From: Fibrobacterota bacterium
GTDB taxonomy: Bacteria; Fibrobacterota; Chitinivibrionia; Chitinivibrionales; Chitinispirillaceae
DNA length: 64,000 nt
Direction of reading: 5' to 3'
NCBI GenBank assembly: GCA_023436205.1
Contig: JAEZKC010000002.1
Location: forward strand, 196,989-260,988
The position numbers and the translations under genes are program-made. This document shows, one piece after another, positions 35,523-44,783 of this stretch. The notes beneath the pieces were generated by a model. The model did no database searches. It was given only the letters and a program-made list of their open reading frames with translations, and was not told the DNA's origin. The first letter of the stretch is position 1, and every line of letters starts with the position of its first letter.

Positions 35523-36800
35523 TCAATATACAAGCAGGTTTTCACGCAAAATTTGTTCACCCGAGGATAGCATTACTGTATACATCCCGCCGCTGAGAGC
35601 CCTGGGCAGCTTTACAGCCATTGTACCGTCAACAGCGCTGATTTCACCTGTCCATACCAGTGACCCCTTTAGATTATAGACCACCGCAAACAGTTTACCT
35701 TTTGCGAAAGCTGGCCCGGACAGAGACAGAATGCTGCGGGTGAGCTTCACTTTGTAATCACCCATAGAGTTCTTTATTGAAGCATTATTTACACTGGCCA
35801 ATGCTTCGTTTACAATCCGAACAGTGCCGCCATCCGGAACAGCATCGAATACCACAAACTGCTGCGCATTGACCTCCACAATTGTGGCACTGCAACTCTG
35901 GTTATCCTGCTCCACTCGGACAGTGGTCCAGCCTGCAGGAAGTGGTCTGCGTAAGGTAACCGGAGCGTCGTAAAGAGAATCGGGAAGAGTATCCCTGACT
36001 TGAAGAGTGATAAGTGAGTCGCTGCTCGAAATCTCTTCAATCGTGAGGCAGTCGCGTTCCTTCGCATAGCGGGCAGCATTCATAAAACTGGTCACCCAGA
36101 ATTTATCTCTGTTCTGGTCAAGGTACTGAAGACTCGCTTTGAGAGTATCCGAAGACAAAGGAGAATAACCGCCATCTCCATCGATTCCATGGATTAGAAA
36201 TGTACACCACCCTTTCTGATTTAGAGTGGTCTGGAATCTGCTCGTAAAATCTGCCAAGGTTTTCACCGATCCCAAATCTCCACACACAATCGAGCTCACA
36301 TTCATGTAGGAACCCGGAGTACTGCCTTCAATAAACCCCTGACATCCTCGGGCGGCGATATAATATTTGGAGGTGATATTATCGGTTCCCTTTGCACAAT
36401 AGGGATAGGCGGTGGTCAAACACTTATAACCATTAATATTGCTTTCAATACTCTTTCTTGAATTCTCAAGTTCTGTGGTCTGCTCACCGGCACTGAGCCC
36501 GCTCAGGTTTGCGTGACTTACAGTGTGACTCGCCACCTCATGACCACTGTCAGCAGCAGCCTTAAGCTTTGACCAGTTGGGGTTCCAGTTTATCACCGGA
36601 AAAAGAGTCAACTTGAAACCATATTGATCAAATGCTGGAATAGCGATCTGAAACTGATTTGTACAACCATCATCAAATGTATAGCTGATCGCAGCTGATT
36701 TGAAATCCTTCCAGGTCGCAACTTCGTAAGGCGGAGGAATCTGGGCAGCAAGACATCCAAGCGCCGCCAGGGCTGTAATCAGGAAAACTTTTACTTTCAT
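35523..36800 (-). CDS. Polysaccharide deacetylase (CE4) with sorting tail
   Basis: A 425-residue secreted protein, signal peptide ~1-19. The NodB-like domain (~30-250) has the metal and base motifs SYTFDDGCTN (residues 39-48, catalytic Asp43 and metal-binding Asp44) and the zinc-binding SHTVSH (91-96, His92 and His96). CE4 enzymes remove acetyl groups from xylan, chitin or peptidoglycan; next to a GH10 xylanase, acetylxylan is the likely substrate. A beta-sandwich spans ~255-345. The last ~70 residues (LFAVVYNLKGSLVWTG to LSGGMYTVML) are the common secretion tail. It lies 180 nt downstream of the xylanase on the same strand and may share its transcript. Confidence 0.87.
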   Translation of the reverse strand: MKVKVFLITALAALGCLAAQIPPPYEVATWKDFKSAAISYTFDDGCTNQFQIAIPAFDQYGFKLTLFPVINWNPNWSKLKAAADSGHEVASHTVSHANLSGLSAGEQTTELENSRKSIESNINGYKCLTTAYPYCAKGTDNITSKYYIAARGCQGFIEGSTPGSYMNVSSIVCGDLGSVKTLADFTSRFQTTLNQKGWCTFLIHGIDGDGGYSPLSSDTLKASLQYLDQNRDKFWVTSFMNAARYAKERDCLTIEEISSSDSLITLQVRDTLPDSLYDAPVTLRRPLPAGWTTVRVEQDNQSCSATIVEVNAQQFVVFDAVPDGGTVRIVNEALASVNNASIKNSMGDYKVKLTRSILSLSGPAFAKGKLFAVVYNLKGSLVWTGEISAVDGTMAVKLPRALSGGMYTVMLSSGEQILRENLLVY

Positions 36801-36980
36801 CTAGTACCTCAAAACTGTTGCATTGTTATTGTTTCTACACGCCCCGGAAGATCCCCTCTTAAAATAAGTATAGATTCCATTGACAACAACTTCGCTTTTC
36901 CGTCTTTTCAAATCAGAGAGAATCGAGGACAGATCAGCTAATCCGTCCCCAATGCTTCCCAGTAGCTATTCTCAAAGCCT

Positions 36981-38948
36981 TTACTTCGTTCCTGTCAGAA
37001 GAAAACCGGATTTGTGAACCGAATTGCTGCTGCGGACCTCAAACAGATAATACCCGCTTGGCATTCCCCGAGTATTAAAACTGCAGGACCGAACTGAACC
37101 TGATTGATTCTTGATGTCTACGGAGTGAACCACATTTCCCTTTAGATCATACACAGCCAAAGATGCCTTACTATTACCCTCAACGGGACTGTATATATTT
37201 ACTACGGAACCTATCTGACGGATATTAATCCCCTTTACGGAGTTGTTGCGAGCGGTGATAGCGCTAGTGGATGGTGTAGTTTCGACCAGCGACACATTAT
37301 CTAGAGTGACGGACGGTGTAGCCGCTCCCACACTGAACTCAACTCTCGAATCGGTATAGGTAGCACTTTCCATGGTGAAATCAAAACTGAATGTCTGTTT
37401 GGAGGTGGAAAGATTCACTTCAGTTTCGCCATCAACATTAGTCAAAAATGTTGTCCAGGGATCCACTGGCATTCCCACATTCACGTTCAGAATCCGGTTG
37501 GCAGAAGCATAAGCATCATACGTCAGACGATAGGTTTTACCCTGTTCCAGCGTTATGCCGGCCTGAACAACCTGTATATCGTAATAATTGGTGGCAACCG
37601 TATTAACTGAAATGCGGTATTCTCCGTTAACCACACTTCCGGCACCATCACCACTCCACATGTTGAAAGTCCAGGAATCATCCCCCGATGAGAAATTTCC
37701 GTTCTGGATAAGGTCCTGCTTGCCGTCAATTGTTGTGAAAATGGCAGTAATGGATTTGGATGCACTCATGGTAACCGTCAACGGGTTCTGGTTGCCGCTT
37801 GCATCCCCGCTCCAGGAGCTGAATACCCATCCCTCTGAGGGGGTGGCAGTAAGGGTCACCGGCGTATTTGCAGGAAAACTTTCCTGATTGGGGCTTCGGG
37901 TAACAGTTCCCAAACCGGATGTACTTACTGTCAAACGTGGATCAGAAGAGCCACCATTCTTAAGAAAGTTGGGGAAATCGTTGGGGGGATTGGGATTGTT
38001 CTTGACATAGTCCTTGAGCCAGGTCAAAGCTGGCCGCTCTGTTCCATTGGTATTGAGAAGACCCGTTCCAGTGCGCCAGGTGGACCCGACAAGATACCCC
38101 CAATAGGTGATTCCCACAATCCTGGGGTGATTCCAGAACATGGTGAACTGCTCTTTCATGATATTGAGCTGCCTTGTATCGTCGGTTTCACCTATATCAT
38201 ATTCAGTTATGAATATGGGCAGTCCGGTGGCTGCCAGCTTATCAATGTTATTCTTGACAGTAGAAGTGGCAATTTTGAAGGCATCATGAGCTTGGCACCC
38301 AATTGCGTCTATCGGAGCATTGGCAGCTTTCATCGCATTGATCAGACCAACGGTCCAGTTGACTTCGTTACCGTACTCAATATTGTTATAATCATTGTAG
38401 ATAAGAATAGCATTGGGCCACCTTTCCCTGGCCATTTTAAATGCATTGATAATCCAGTCATAACCAGTGGAGCCATCGCCTCCCAGAGCATTTTTGAAGG
38501 GAGCCGGTGCGTGGGAAGGATAAGCTTCGTTTACCACATCAATCATGTCAACAGAGGGGTACTTGGCCTTTGTGGCATCGTACCATTCGGTAATTTCCGC
38601 TAACTGCTCAGACTGTGAAAGGCCGGTGAGCCAGCTTGGATACTGGCTGCCCCAAATCAGAGTGTGGAATTTCCAGGGAATCCCCTGCAGCTCGGCGAAA
38701 GTTTTGATTCGATCGCCTCCCGTCCAGTTCATCTGGTCCCGGTTTCTTTCTACTGATTCCCACTTGTGCTCGTTTTCTCCTGTAATCTGATTCCAGTAAG
38801 TCATAAAATCTGAACGCACCTGACCGCCGGTGGTAATGTTTCCCAGAAACTTATTGGCCCCCTTAGCTGGTTGAGCTAATACAGATGATGCAGTCAGCAG
38901 CACTGTCAAGAGCGTGAGAACGTTGGTTCGCAAATGTTTAGCAGACAT
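36981..38948 (-). CDS. Endo-1,4-beta-xylanase (GH10) with repeat module, CBM and sorting tail
   Basis: The ATG at 38948 is chosen because AGGAG lies ~9 nt upstream and the signal peptide (ending SSVLAQ) follows; an upstream in-frame start adds 12 residues without a ribosome binding site. The product is 655 residues. Residues ~30-335 are a GH10 TIM barrel: NQITGENEHKWESV, acid/base DVVNEAYP (Glu141), GCQAHD, nucleophile FITEYDIG (Glu249) and ITYWGYLVGSTWR. An InlB-like repeat follows (~340-410, GWVFSSWSGDASG), then a CenC-like carbohydrate-binding module (~412-560, related to that of the CE1 esterase) and the ~75-residue tail (LAVYDLKGNVVHSV to SGYYLFEV). It is directly downstream of cassette 3 (78-nt gap). 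Confidence 0.92.
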   Translation of the reverse strand: MSAKHLRTNVLTLLTVLLTASSVLAQPAKGANKFLGNITTGGQVRSDFMTYWNQITGENEHKWESVERNRDQMNWTGGDRIKTFAELQGIPWKFHTLIWGSQYPSWLTGLSQSEQLAEITEWYDATKAKYPSVDMIDVVNEAYPSHAPAPFKNALGGDGSTGYDWIINAFKMARERWPNAILIYNDYNNIEYGNEVNWTVGLINAMKAANAPIDAIGCQAHDAFKIATSTVKNNIDKLAATGLPIFITEYDIGETDDTRQLNIMKEQFTMFWNHPRIVGITYWGYLVGSTWRTGTGLLNTNGTERPALTWLKDYVKNNPNPPNDFPNFLKNGGSSDPRLTVSTSGLGTVTRSPNQESFPANTPVTLTATPSEGWVFSSWSGDASGNQNPLTVTMSASKSITAIFTTIDGKQDLIQNGNFSSGDDSWTFNMWSGDGAGSVVNGEYRISVNTVATNYYDIQVVQAGITLEQGKTYRLTYDAYASANRILNVNVGMPVDPWTTFLTNVDGETEVNLSTSKQTFSFDFTMESATYTDSRVEFSVGAATPSVTLDNVSLVETTPSTSAITARNNSVKGINIRQIGSVVNIYSPVEGNSKASLAVYDLKGNVVHSVDIKNQSGSVRSCSFNTRGMPSGYYLFEVRSSNSVHKSGFLLTGTK

Positions 38949-39026
38949 AAAGCCCGCTCCTTTCTTGTTAAATTGAAGCAACAATGCTCTTTTAATAATA
39001 TTTACAGAAACAAAGGAACATATTCA

Positions 39027-40262
39027 TCACTTGTATAGATTATCGATGCTCACCCCTTCAATGGCCACATTATCAATCCAGAAAACAACCGTGTCAACAC
39101 CGGAGCTGAAAGCTCCTGATGCTTCAAATTCAATTTTGTTGACTCTATCAGAAACATCAGACCATTTCAAGCCCTGCATCCATGCTCTTGTATAGGGAAG
39201 CATGACAAGAGAATCAATCGGAATGTACACCTCTTTCCACGCACTGTCAAGATTGACAATTGCCCCGAAGTGGGGCCATTCCTGAAGTGCCTCGACTGAA
39301 GCGGTTTCCACACTCACCCGAATAGTGCCTCTGCCTCTTATGGAAAAAGTGAGTGCTGTCATGGTCTGCAGATTCCAATCATCAAATATTTCTGCACCTA
39401 TACTGATCCCGCGGCCGGCCCAGGCCTGAATGGAAGTATCCAGGACTATTTCAGTGTGCATGCCTCTTGTGTTGCCTACTCCCGAATCTTTATTGCTAAA
39501 CGCCACCCGGGATGTTAGCCCCGCCGGAGCATCTGTAAACGTGTACCAATATCCTCCAGTCAACTTACCAAGCAGAGTGGAATTTTCATCTTCATCTTCA
39601 AAATCATCGATAATGATTTTATCGTAACCAGGAGCAAGACTAATAGTATCGATTGGCTGGCCCCTTTTCAGATCAACAGCTCCTGCGATACTCATTTGAC
39701 CGTTGAAAGATTTTGCCATTACCGTATAGTGACCTGAAGGCACCCGAAAGGAGAGGACTTGAGTTCCCGCACTGTTCTCTGTCTGATATGCAGTTCCCCA
39801 GAGTAAAAGGCTGGCTGTCGAGCTCCCGAAATCCTGGAAGCGGCAGTTCAAAGTGGAATAGCTGTCAAGCATAATAGTATCCGGCTTCACACCTGTACTG
39901 CTGTCAATAGAAACCGACCTGAGCAGATATCCACCATCTTTGTGATCGATCTGCAAAGAAAATGTTCCGTTTTGCGCAGGAAACGAATAATGACCCCTGG
40001 CGTCAGCTATGGTACTTTGGTCTATTACATTCATATCCGAAGCAACACGTTCATTCCACTTGGTCTGGTCGATCAGATGTATAATGGCTCCTTTTGCAGG
40101 TGACCCGTTTCCAGTGACCACGATTCCGGCAATCACGTCGGTTGTTTCGGAGCTGGTACCGTCGACAAGGGAGTTCTCGGTGCAGCGGATCTGCGCAAAC
40201 ATCAGCACTGAAAAAAGTACACCCGAAAGAAAACGTATCTTGACAGCAGATTTGCACCTCAT
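39027..40262 (-). CDS. Cassette 3 envelope protein: carboxypeptidase-regulatory plus CBM11-like domain
   Basis: The ATG at 40262 overlaps the regulator stop by 4 nt (ATGA), giving 411 residues. The reading frame is open further upstream, but that would lie inside the regulator gene. The leader ends MFAQIRC (Cys27), lipobox-like but with Arg at -1, then a linker (DGTSSETTD) and a carboxypeptidase-regulatory-like module (~40-110, GIVVTGNGSPAKGAIIHL to GHYSFPAQNGTFSLQI). A second small sandwich spans ~125-200. Residues ~215-405 resemble a CBM11/CIA30 jelly roll (IIIDDFEDEDENS, GYWYTFTD, MTALTFSIRGRG, WKEVYIPIDSL, FWIDNVAIEG), a beta-glucan-binding fold in known cases. Located upstream of the GH10 gene, it is likely to bind xylan or glucan pieces. 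Confidence 0.83.
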   Translation of the reverse strand: MRCKSAVKIRFLSGVLFSVLMFAQIRCTENSLVDGTSSETTDVIAGIVVTGNGSPAKGAIIHLIDQTKWNERVASDMNVIDQSTIADARGHYSFPAQNGTFSLQIDHKDGGYLLRSVSIDSSTGVKPDTIMLDSYSTLNCRFQDFGSSTASLLLWGTAYQTENSAGTQVLSFRVPSGHYTVMAKSFNGQMSIAGAVDLKRGQPIDTISLAPGYDKIIIDDFEDEDENSTLLGKLTGGYWYTFTDAPAGLTSRVAFSNKDSGVGNTRGMHTEIVLDTSIQAWAGRGISIGAEIFDDWNLQTMTALTFSIRGRGTIRVSVETASVEALQEWPHFGAIVNLDSAWKEVYIPIDSLVMLPYTRAWMQGLKWSDVSDRVNKIEFEASGAFSSGVDTVVFWIDNVAIEGVSIDNLYK

Positions 40263-41158
40263 GACCCTGTACTCCCCGAAGATTCGACTGATACCTGACC
40301 CTGTTGTGGAAGAGAAGTCGGAAAAGCCTGAAAATTGATCTGATAAACCCGGTCTGCATTTTCTGAATACTGAGCGATTTCCACTATTTTTTCCCTGCAT
40401 TCTGCAATAGTCTGGATCACTTTTCTTACATCCTGTTCAGAAATCCCCACGGTCAGCGTCGATACATCCCTGACTCCGTGGGTAAAGCGGTCAAGAGCCT
40501 CGACCCCAAGCTGCATCGTTTCCCGTTGAAAATTCATTATGGACAGAGACCGGATATTCTGCCCGGTAGAGAGGCTTTTCTCAGTTACCCGCCAGAACCC
40601 GTCTCTGTCCCGCTCGATCATGCCCAGACGAGCCAACAGCTGCACTGCTTTTTGAGCTTGTGACTTGGTAATTGCGGGAACGACATTGCGGGCGATCTGC
40701 TCATAATCATCCTTAACAGAAAATATAGCCACCAGTGCTCGCACAGAGCTGTAATACCACTTGGAATAGTACTCGTAATGGTCTCTACCGACAATTTTTA
40801 CAGACTGTTGCCCCCGTTTGGACAACAGATGACACATCTCCTGATAGGCATGGTTTCTCTTTTCGAGATCCTTTGCCTGATTGAACTTCACCAGAGACAG
40901 GAAGAATGTTTTCTCCCATGGTGTATGCTCAAGAAATTCCGACAACTGCGCAGCGGTTCTCGTAGTCAAATTTCTCTTTCCTGCCAGAATGTTGGTTAAC
41001 CAGGATGAAGAGTTAATTCCGAGGACATCGGAGATCGATCGGTTGGTGATGTTTTCACCAGCCTCCCGCTTTTTGTCAATGCAGCATTTAAGATAATGCC
41101 GATAGTCGGTGAATTCAGATATCAGAACTGGCGGTGCACTCTTTTTTCGTCTGCCCAT
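40259..41158 (-). CDS. TIGR02147 (DUF4423) family regulator-like protein, cassette 3
   Basis: A 299-residue soluble protein. The ATG at 41158 is chosen over an in-frame TTG three codons earlier. Family blocks: ISEFTDYRHYLKCCID, an HTH-like RSISDVLGINSSSWLTNILA, the HYEYYSKWYYSSVRALV core, the winged-helix-like ITKSQAQKAVQLLARLGMI, and the end DRVYQINFQAFP. Followed by the envelope partner with a 4-nt overlap and then by the GH10 and CE4 genes, all on the minus strand. A DNA-binding role is inferred from the HTH-like part only. Confidence 0.87.
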   Translation of the reverse strand: MGRRKKSAPPVLISEFTDYRHYLKCCIDKKREAGENITNRSISDVLGINSSSWLTNILAGKRNLTTRTAAQLSEFLEHTPWEKTFFLSLVKFNQAKDLEKRNHAYQEMCHLLSKRGQQSVKIVGRDHYEYYSKWYYSSVRALVAIFSVKDDYEQIARNVVPAITKSQAQKAVQLLARLGMIERDRDGFWRVTEKSLSTGQNIRSLSIMNFQRETMQLGVEALDRFTHGVRDVSTLTVGISEQDVRKVIQTIAECREKIVEIAQYSENADRVYQINFQAFPTSLPQQGQVSVESSGSTGS

Positions 41159-41907
41159 AGAGTACAATATACGGTGAATATTGCCGCCATGCAGAAAAAA
41201 CTGAAAAGCAGAGAAAAATTTGTGAGCACGAATCGCGTTAAAACCAGTTTAAAATGAGCAATTGTGCGTAAATTTACAAGGATGATTTCAAAAATTTGTG
41301 AGCAAAAAAAATTTCTTCTTTGAGACAAATGCAGAAAGCGCGTGTTTTCATTCGATGCCCAACCCATAAACAAGAAATAGCCTCCGCACCAACCAGCACA
41401 GAAAGCAGTTCATGGTTAACGGCGAAGACGCCTGCAGATCACGAAGTGCCCCCTCCCGCAATAAGCACCTACAAAAATAGTCATCAGAGTGCATGCCTCA
41501 CGAATTCAGAAAACGGTTTCTCTGGGAAGCAGAGTATCAGGCAAGTTCCGGGAGACGATTGACATTCATTTATGGGGATTGGTTTCATGGGCGTATATGC
41601 TTAAATTGAGGAATGTTGCCGGTACATTGCCGCGCATGATAATGCTGATGAAGTAACGTATTTCTACATATCTGCCATTCGCCTGCTGCCGCGGCCGAGT
41701 AAGGCCGCGGATGTATGAACACTTGAGGACGGATTACTTTTTTTTGTGTGGATTCTTAGAGTCTGTCCTTAACTCCCAAAAGCACCCCATCGTATTCTGA
41801 AAGATACATAAACAGTAACTCTTTCATTTTTCTTTTCCATAATCTATCCTAATGTATTACATTATCCTTACAAGCTGGAATTTCAGACTATTCAACATGA
41901 GGGATCT
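41159..41907. other. 750-nt gene-free divergent region between cassette 3 and the 41908 gene
   Basis: Holds the promoters of both divergent genes and one copy of the 78-bp dispersed repeat (41415). A GC-rich imperfect palindrome lies near 41687 (gctgccgcggccgagtaaggccgcgg). No gene is visible. Confidence 0.45.
41415..41491 (+). repeat. Dispersed ~78-bp intergenic repeat, copy 2 of 4
   Basis: GTTAACGGCGAAGACGCCTG at the left end, a ccctcccgc block in the middle and atagtcatcagagtgc at the right end. The middle is more diverged than in copy 1. Confidence 0.6.
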
Positions 41908-43323
41908 ATGCGCCAAACACTAATCTTCACCTCGTTTTTTATTCTATGTGCTTCAAGCCTGGTCTTATCCCAGACTACTCTGAGTGGAACTGTTGTAGAT
42001 CAGATGGGGAATCCGATTTCTAAAGCGACAGTAACCCTGGAAGGAACATCGGCGGTATGTACCACCGGAACAAACGGGGTATTCTCTTTCAATATGGCAC
42101 AGATTACCCCTACCATCACACCACCACCTCAGGCCATTTCAGCTATTGAGGTCAAAAACAATGTGGTAATAATCCGCAATCTCCAACCCCAAAAAGTAAC
42201 CGTTACGCTTCACGATCTGCGCGGAAGAACAATCTTCAAATTGCTGGATGATGCTGTCATCTCTGGCAGGCACAGCATTTCTTTACCCCCGCAGGCAAAA
42301 AACAAGACAGCACTATTGACAGCCAAAATTGGTAACCGCAGAGAAACCTATAAGTTCATCGGAAATACCACCTCCGGTGGGAGTACAAACTTTAGCCGTA
42401 TTGAGCCCCTTGCAAAGGCAACAGAACCAGTTCTTACCTACAGGCTTCTCGTCAAACATACTCTCTATGATGAAAAGAATGTTTCGATAATCAATACTGA
42501 TGAACCACTAGTTATAAGACTCTTCCGTAAAATTGTTATCAATTCGGAAATGCAGTTGAAAATCGGCGACACACTTTCATCACAAAAGGGATCACTAACC
42601 CTTTCGCTTGATTCAATACGCGATGAACGCTGCGGATGTGATGTGTTATGTACCTGGCAGGGAAATGCGGTTCTTCATTTTACTTTGAATGTAAACGGAA
42701 CAAACTACCCGATTTCCCTCCAGACCTATGATAAGAATGAGGAAACGGTTGGAGATTTCACGATCACTTTACGTAAAATCACCCCTTGCCCACAGGATGA
42801 CCCGGGCAAATACAGCGTGACTGTCGCAGTCACCTCCTCGGATGTTAAGCCGGTTCTTTTCCTTGAGCATTTTACTTTTCAAACAGGTACACAAATCGCT
42901 GGATTTTGTGCCCCGATATGCATCGATTTTCCCACCTACAGCTTCAACCAGGAAACCAGATATCTTACCAGCTGGACCAGTTTCAAATTGAACGACTCCG
43001 CATTGATCGTGTACGGGAGCGGTTTAGGTCTGGATGGAACTGCCGGATGCGGAGCAGCTTCGGGGCTGACTTTCGTAACAACTCTTCCCTATTCCGATCG
43101 TAGTATCTCAATAAATTCGCTCGATGAAAACGGCACGGTGCACCTGTCTTTCGGAGATTCTCCCATCACTCTGGCTCCGGGACAAAGCTGGGTGAAAGAC
43201 ACAACGTACATTCAGACATGGCCAGAGTGCGAATCAGAGATCACCCAAAGTGATCGCATCTCAAACTTCGGATTCCTCATGCCGTATCAAATTAGGGGGA
43301 GTGAAGTTTCTTTTGTTGATTGA
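41908..43323 (+). CDS. Secreted protein with carboxypeptidase-regulatory domain and an internal tail-like domain
   Basis: A 471-residue product with ribosome binding site GAGGG and signal peptide ~1-21. Residues ~23-60 are a carboxypeptidase-regulatory-like start (LSGTVVDQMGNPISKATVTL). Residues ~82-150 (VVIIRNLQPQKVTVTLHDLR to KIGNRRETYKF) look like the common secretion tail, but it lies internally instead of at the C-terminus. Residues ~205-300 form a beta-sandwich with a Cys-rich loop (DERCGCDVLCTWQGNAVLHF), a motif reminiscent of small secreted Bacteroidota domains in which this CxC-x3-C binds or stabilises. The C-terminal ~150 residues are unassigned, with paired Cys. Function unknown. 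It is divergent from cassette 3 and upstream of cassette 4. Confidence 0.75.
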   Translation: MRQTLIFTSFFILCASSLVLSQTTLSGTVVDQMGNPISKATVTLEGTSAVCTTGTNGVFSFNMAQITPTITPPPQAISAIEVKNNVVIIRNLQPQKVTVTLHDLRGRTIFKLLDDAVISGRHSISLPPQAKNKTALLTAKIGNRRETYKFIGNTTSGGSTNFSRIEPLAKATEPVLTYRLLVKHTLYDEKNVSIINTDEPLVIRLFRKIVINSEMQLKIGDTLSSQKGSLTLSLDSIRDERCGCDVLCTWQGNAVLHFTLNVNGTNYPISLQTYDKNEETVGDFTITLRKITPCPQDDPGKYSVTVAVTSSDVKPVLFLEHFTFQTGTQIAGFCAPICIDFPTYSFNQETRYLTSWTSFKLNDSALIVYGSGLGLDGTAGCGAASGLTFVTTLPYSDRSISINSLDENGTVHLSFGDSPITLAPGQSWVKDTTYIQTWPECESEITQSDRISNFGFLMPYQIRGSEVSFVD

Positions 43324-43949
43324 AAAGAGTATTCCTGTGGCAGAAAATCGAAACAGGCATCGGAACTACTGTCACTGGAGTTTTCTCAACAGGTAAAAGA
43401 CACCCATTTCTGGGGAAAGATATCTGATTCAGTTGAAAACCTGCGATTCAGCACTTCGGGAAACCTCGGAGACACTATCACCATGATGCTTGACTATAAA
43501 CCTCAGGGATATTACTCTTGAAGATATTTGATGTACAGCTTTCATTTTGATGCTGATCGAATTTGATTCTACCTTTCATGAGGCCTTCAAGGCTAAAGAG
43601 TAAAATTCAAACATAAACTAAAGCAAATTAGTTGCAAACGTATCGACCTGATTTCCTGACAACTGTCCTATCAACTCCCCTTCCTCATAAATAATTAAGC
43701 AGCGGGTTTACACCTAATTCGAGGTCTCATTTTCGCAGAAAAGTAAGTTTAACCTGGATCCATCATAGCGATCCTGCCAGTTCACCCCTGCAGAACGCAT
43801 CTTCGTATTCCCCCACTGATTTCCAAAATCCTTCACTCCTCTCTAAAACCGTTTTCTGAACAGAGAACCTTTTCTGCACCGTGCACAAACAAATAGTTGG
43901 GAAAAAGTCTCCTGCTGAACTATCTTACATCAAGAGCAAAGAGGAAAAC
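43324..43949. other. Mostly gene-free stretch before cassette 4
   Basis: Between about 43380 and 43520 one frame reads TKISDSVENLRF-like, protein-like sequence ending at a stop, possibly an old gene fragment, but it is too short to assign. The remainder shows no gene or repeat copy. Confidence 0.35.
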
Positions 43950-44783
43950 ATGCCGAACATTTTCAATTACATCGATTATCGTGAATATCTTGAGGACTTC
44001 TACATAGAGCAGAAATCCTCAAACAAAGCCTTTTCCTATCAATATTTCGCCAATAAAACCGGCTTTAAATCAAAAAGTTTCATAAAGCTGGTCATTGATG
44101 GCAAAAAAAATCTGACTGAAGATTCTGTAAAAAAGCTGAATACCGTTCTAAATCTGAACGAGAAGGCGTTTTCCTATTTCGGCCATCTTGTTGCATTCAA
44201 TCAAAGCACATCTGTTCAGCAGAGAAATTACTATTTCGAAAAATTGATTCAATATAATAAGCGAAGCAGTGCGCGCATTATCATGAATCAGCAGTATGAG
44301 TTTTATTCCAAGTGGTATTACAACGCCATCAGAGAACTGGTGGCAAAAGTTGATTTCCATGAAGATTATGAACTTTTAGGAAAGCTGCTCAAACCAGCCA
44401 TATCAGAGAAAAAGGCCAGGGATGCCGTTAAGCTTCTGCTAAAGCTGGGCTTGATCCAGAAAAAAGAGGATCGCTATGTCCAGAGTGATTCGTTAATTAC
44501 TACCGGGGATGAGGTCAGGTCACTAGCCATTACAAATTTTCATCTGGAAAATCTCGCATTGGCCTCAACTGCAATTGAAACTGTTCCCAGCAGCGGAAGA
44601 GATATTTCATGCATTGTTGCAGGTTTGTCAGATGAGGGTTTCGATCTTGTTAAAGAGGAAATCAGAAATTTCCGTAAAAGGCTGCTTCAGATAGCTTCTC
44701 ATCAGGAAGCAAGCAATCGGGTTTACCACATAAACTTCCAGTTCATACCTGTCAGTGAGAAATTTGATGAGAATAACAAATAG
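43950..44783 (+). CDS. TIGR02147 (DUF4423) family regulator-like protein, cassette 4
   Basis: A 277-residue soluble protein. The ATG at 43950 has a good ribosome binding site (AGAGGA) and starts right at the family motif NIFNYIDYREYLEDFY; a GTG 69 nt upstream would add an unconserved extension. It continues with an HTH-like YFANKTGFKSKSFIKLVIDG, the YEFYSKWYYNAIRELV core, the winged-helix-like ISEKKARDAVKLLLKLGLI, and ends RVYHINFQFIPV. It overlaps the following envelope gene by 17 nt. As in the other cassettes, function beyond a probable regulatory role is unknown. Confidence 0.87.
   Translation: MPNIFNYIDYREYLEDFYIEQKSSNKAFSYQYFANKTGFKSKSFIKLVIDGKKNLTEDSVKKLNTVLNLNEKAFSYFGHLVAFNQSTSVQQRNYYFEKLIQYNKRSSARIIMNQQYEFYSKWYYNAIRELVAKVDFHEDYELLGKLLKPAISEKKARDAVKLLLKLGLIQKKEDRYVQSDSLITTGDEVRSLAITNFHLENLALASTAIETVPSSGRDISCIVAGLSDEGFDLVKEEIRNFRKRLLQIASHQEASNRVYHINFQFIPVSEKFDENNK

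Noticed and set aside
43380..43522. Protein-like fragment between the 41908 gene and cassette 4
   Set aside because: Too short and without a recognisable motif to call a pseudogene.
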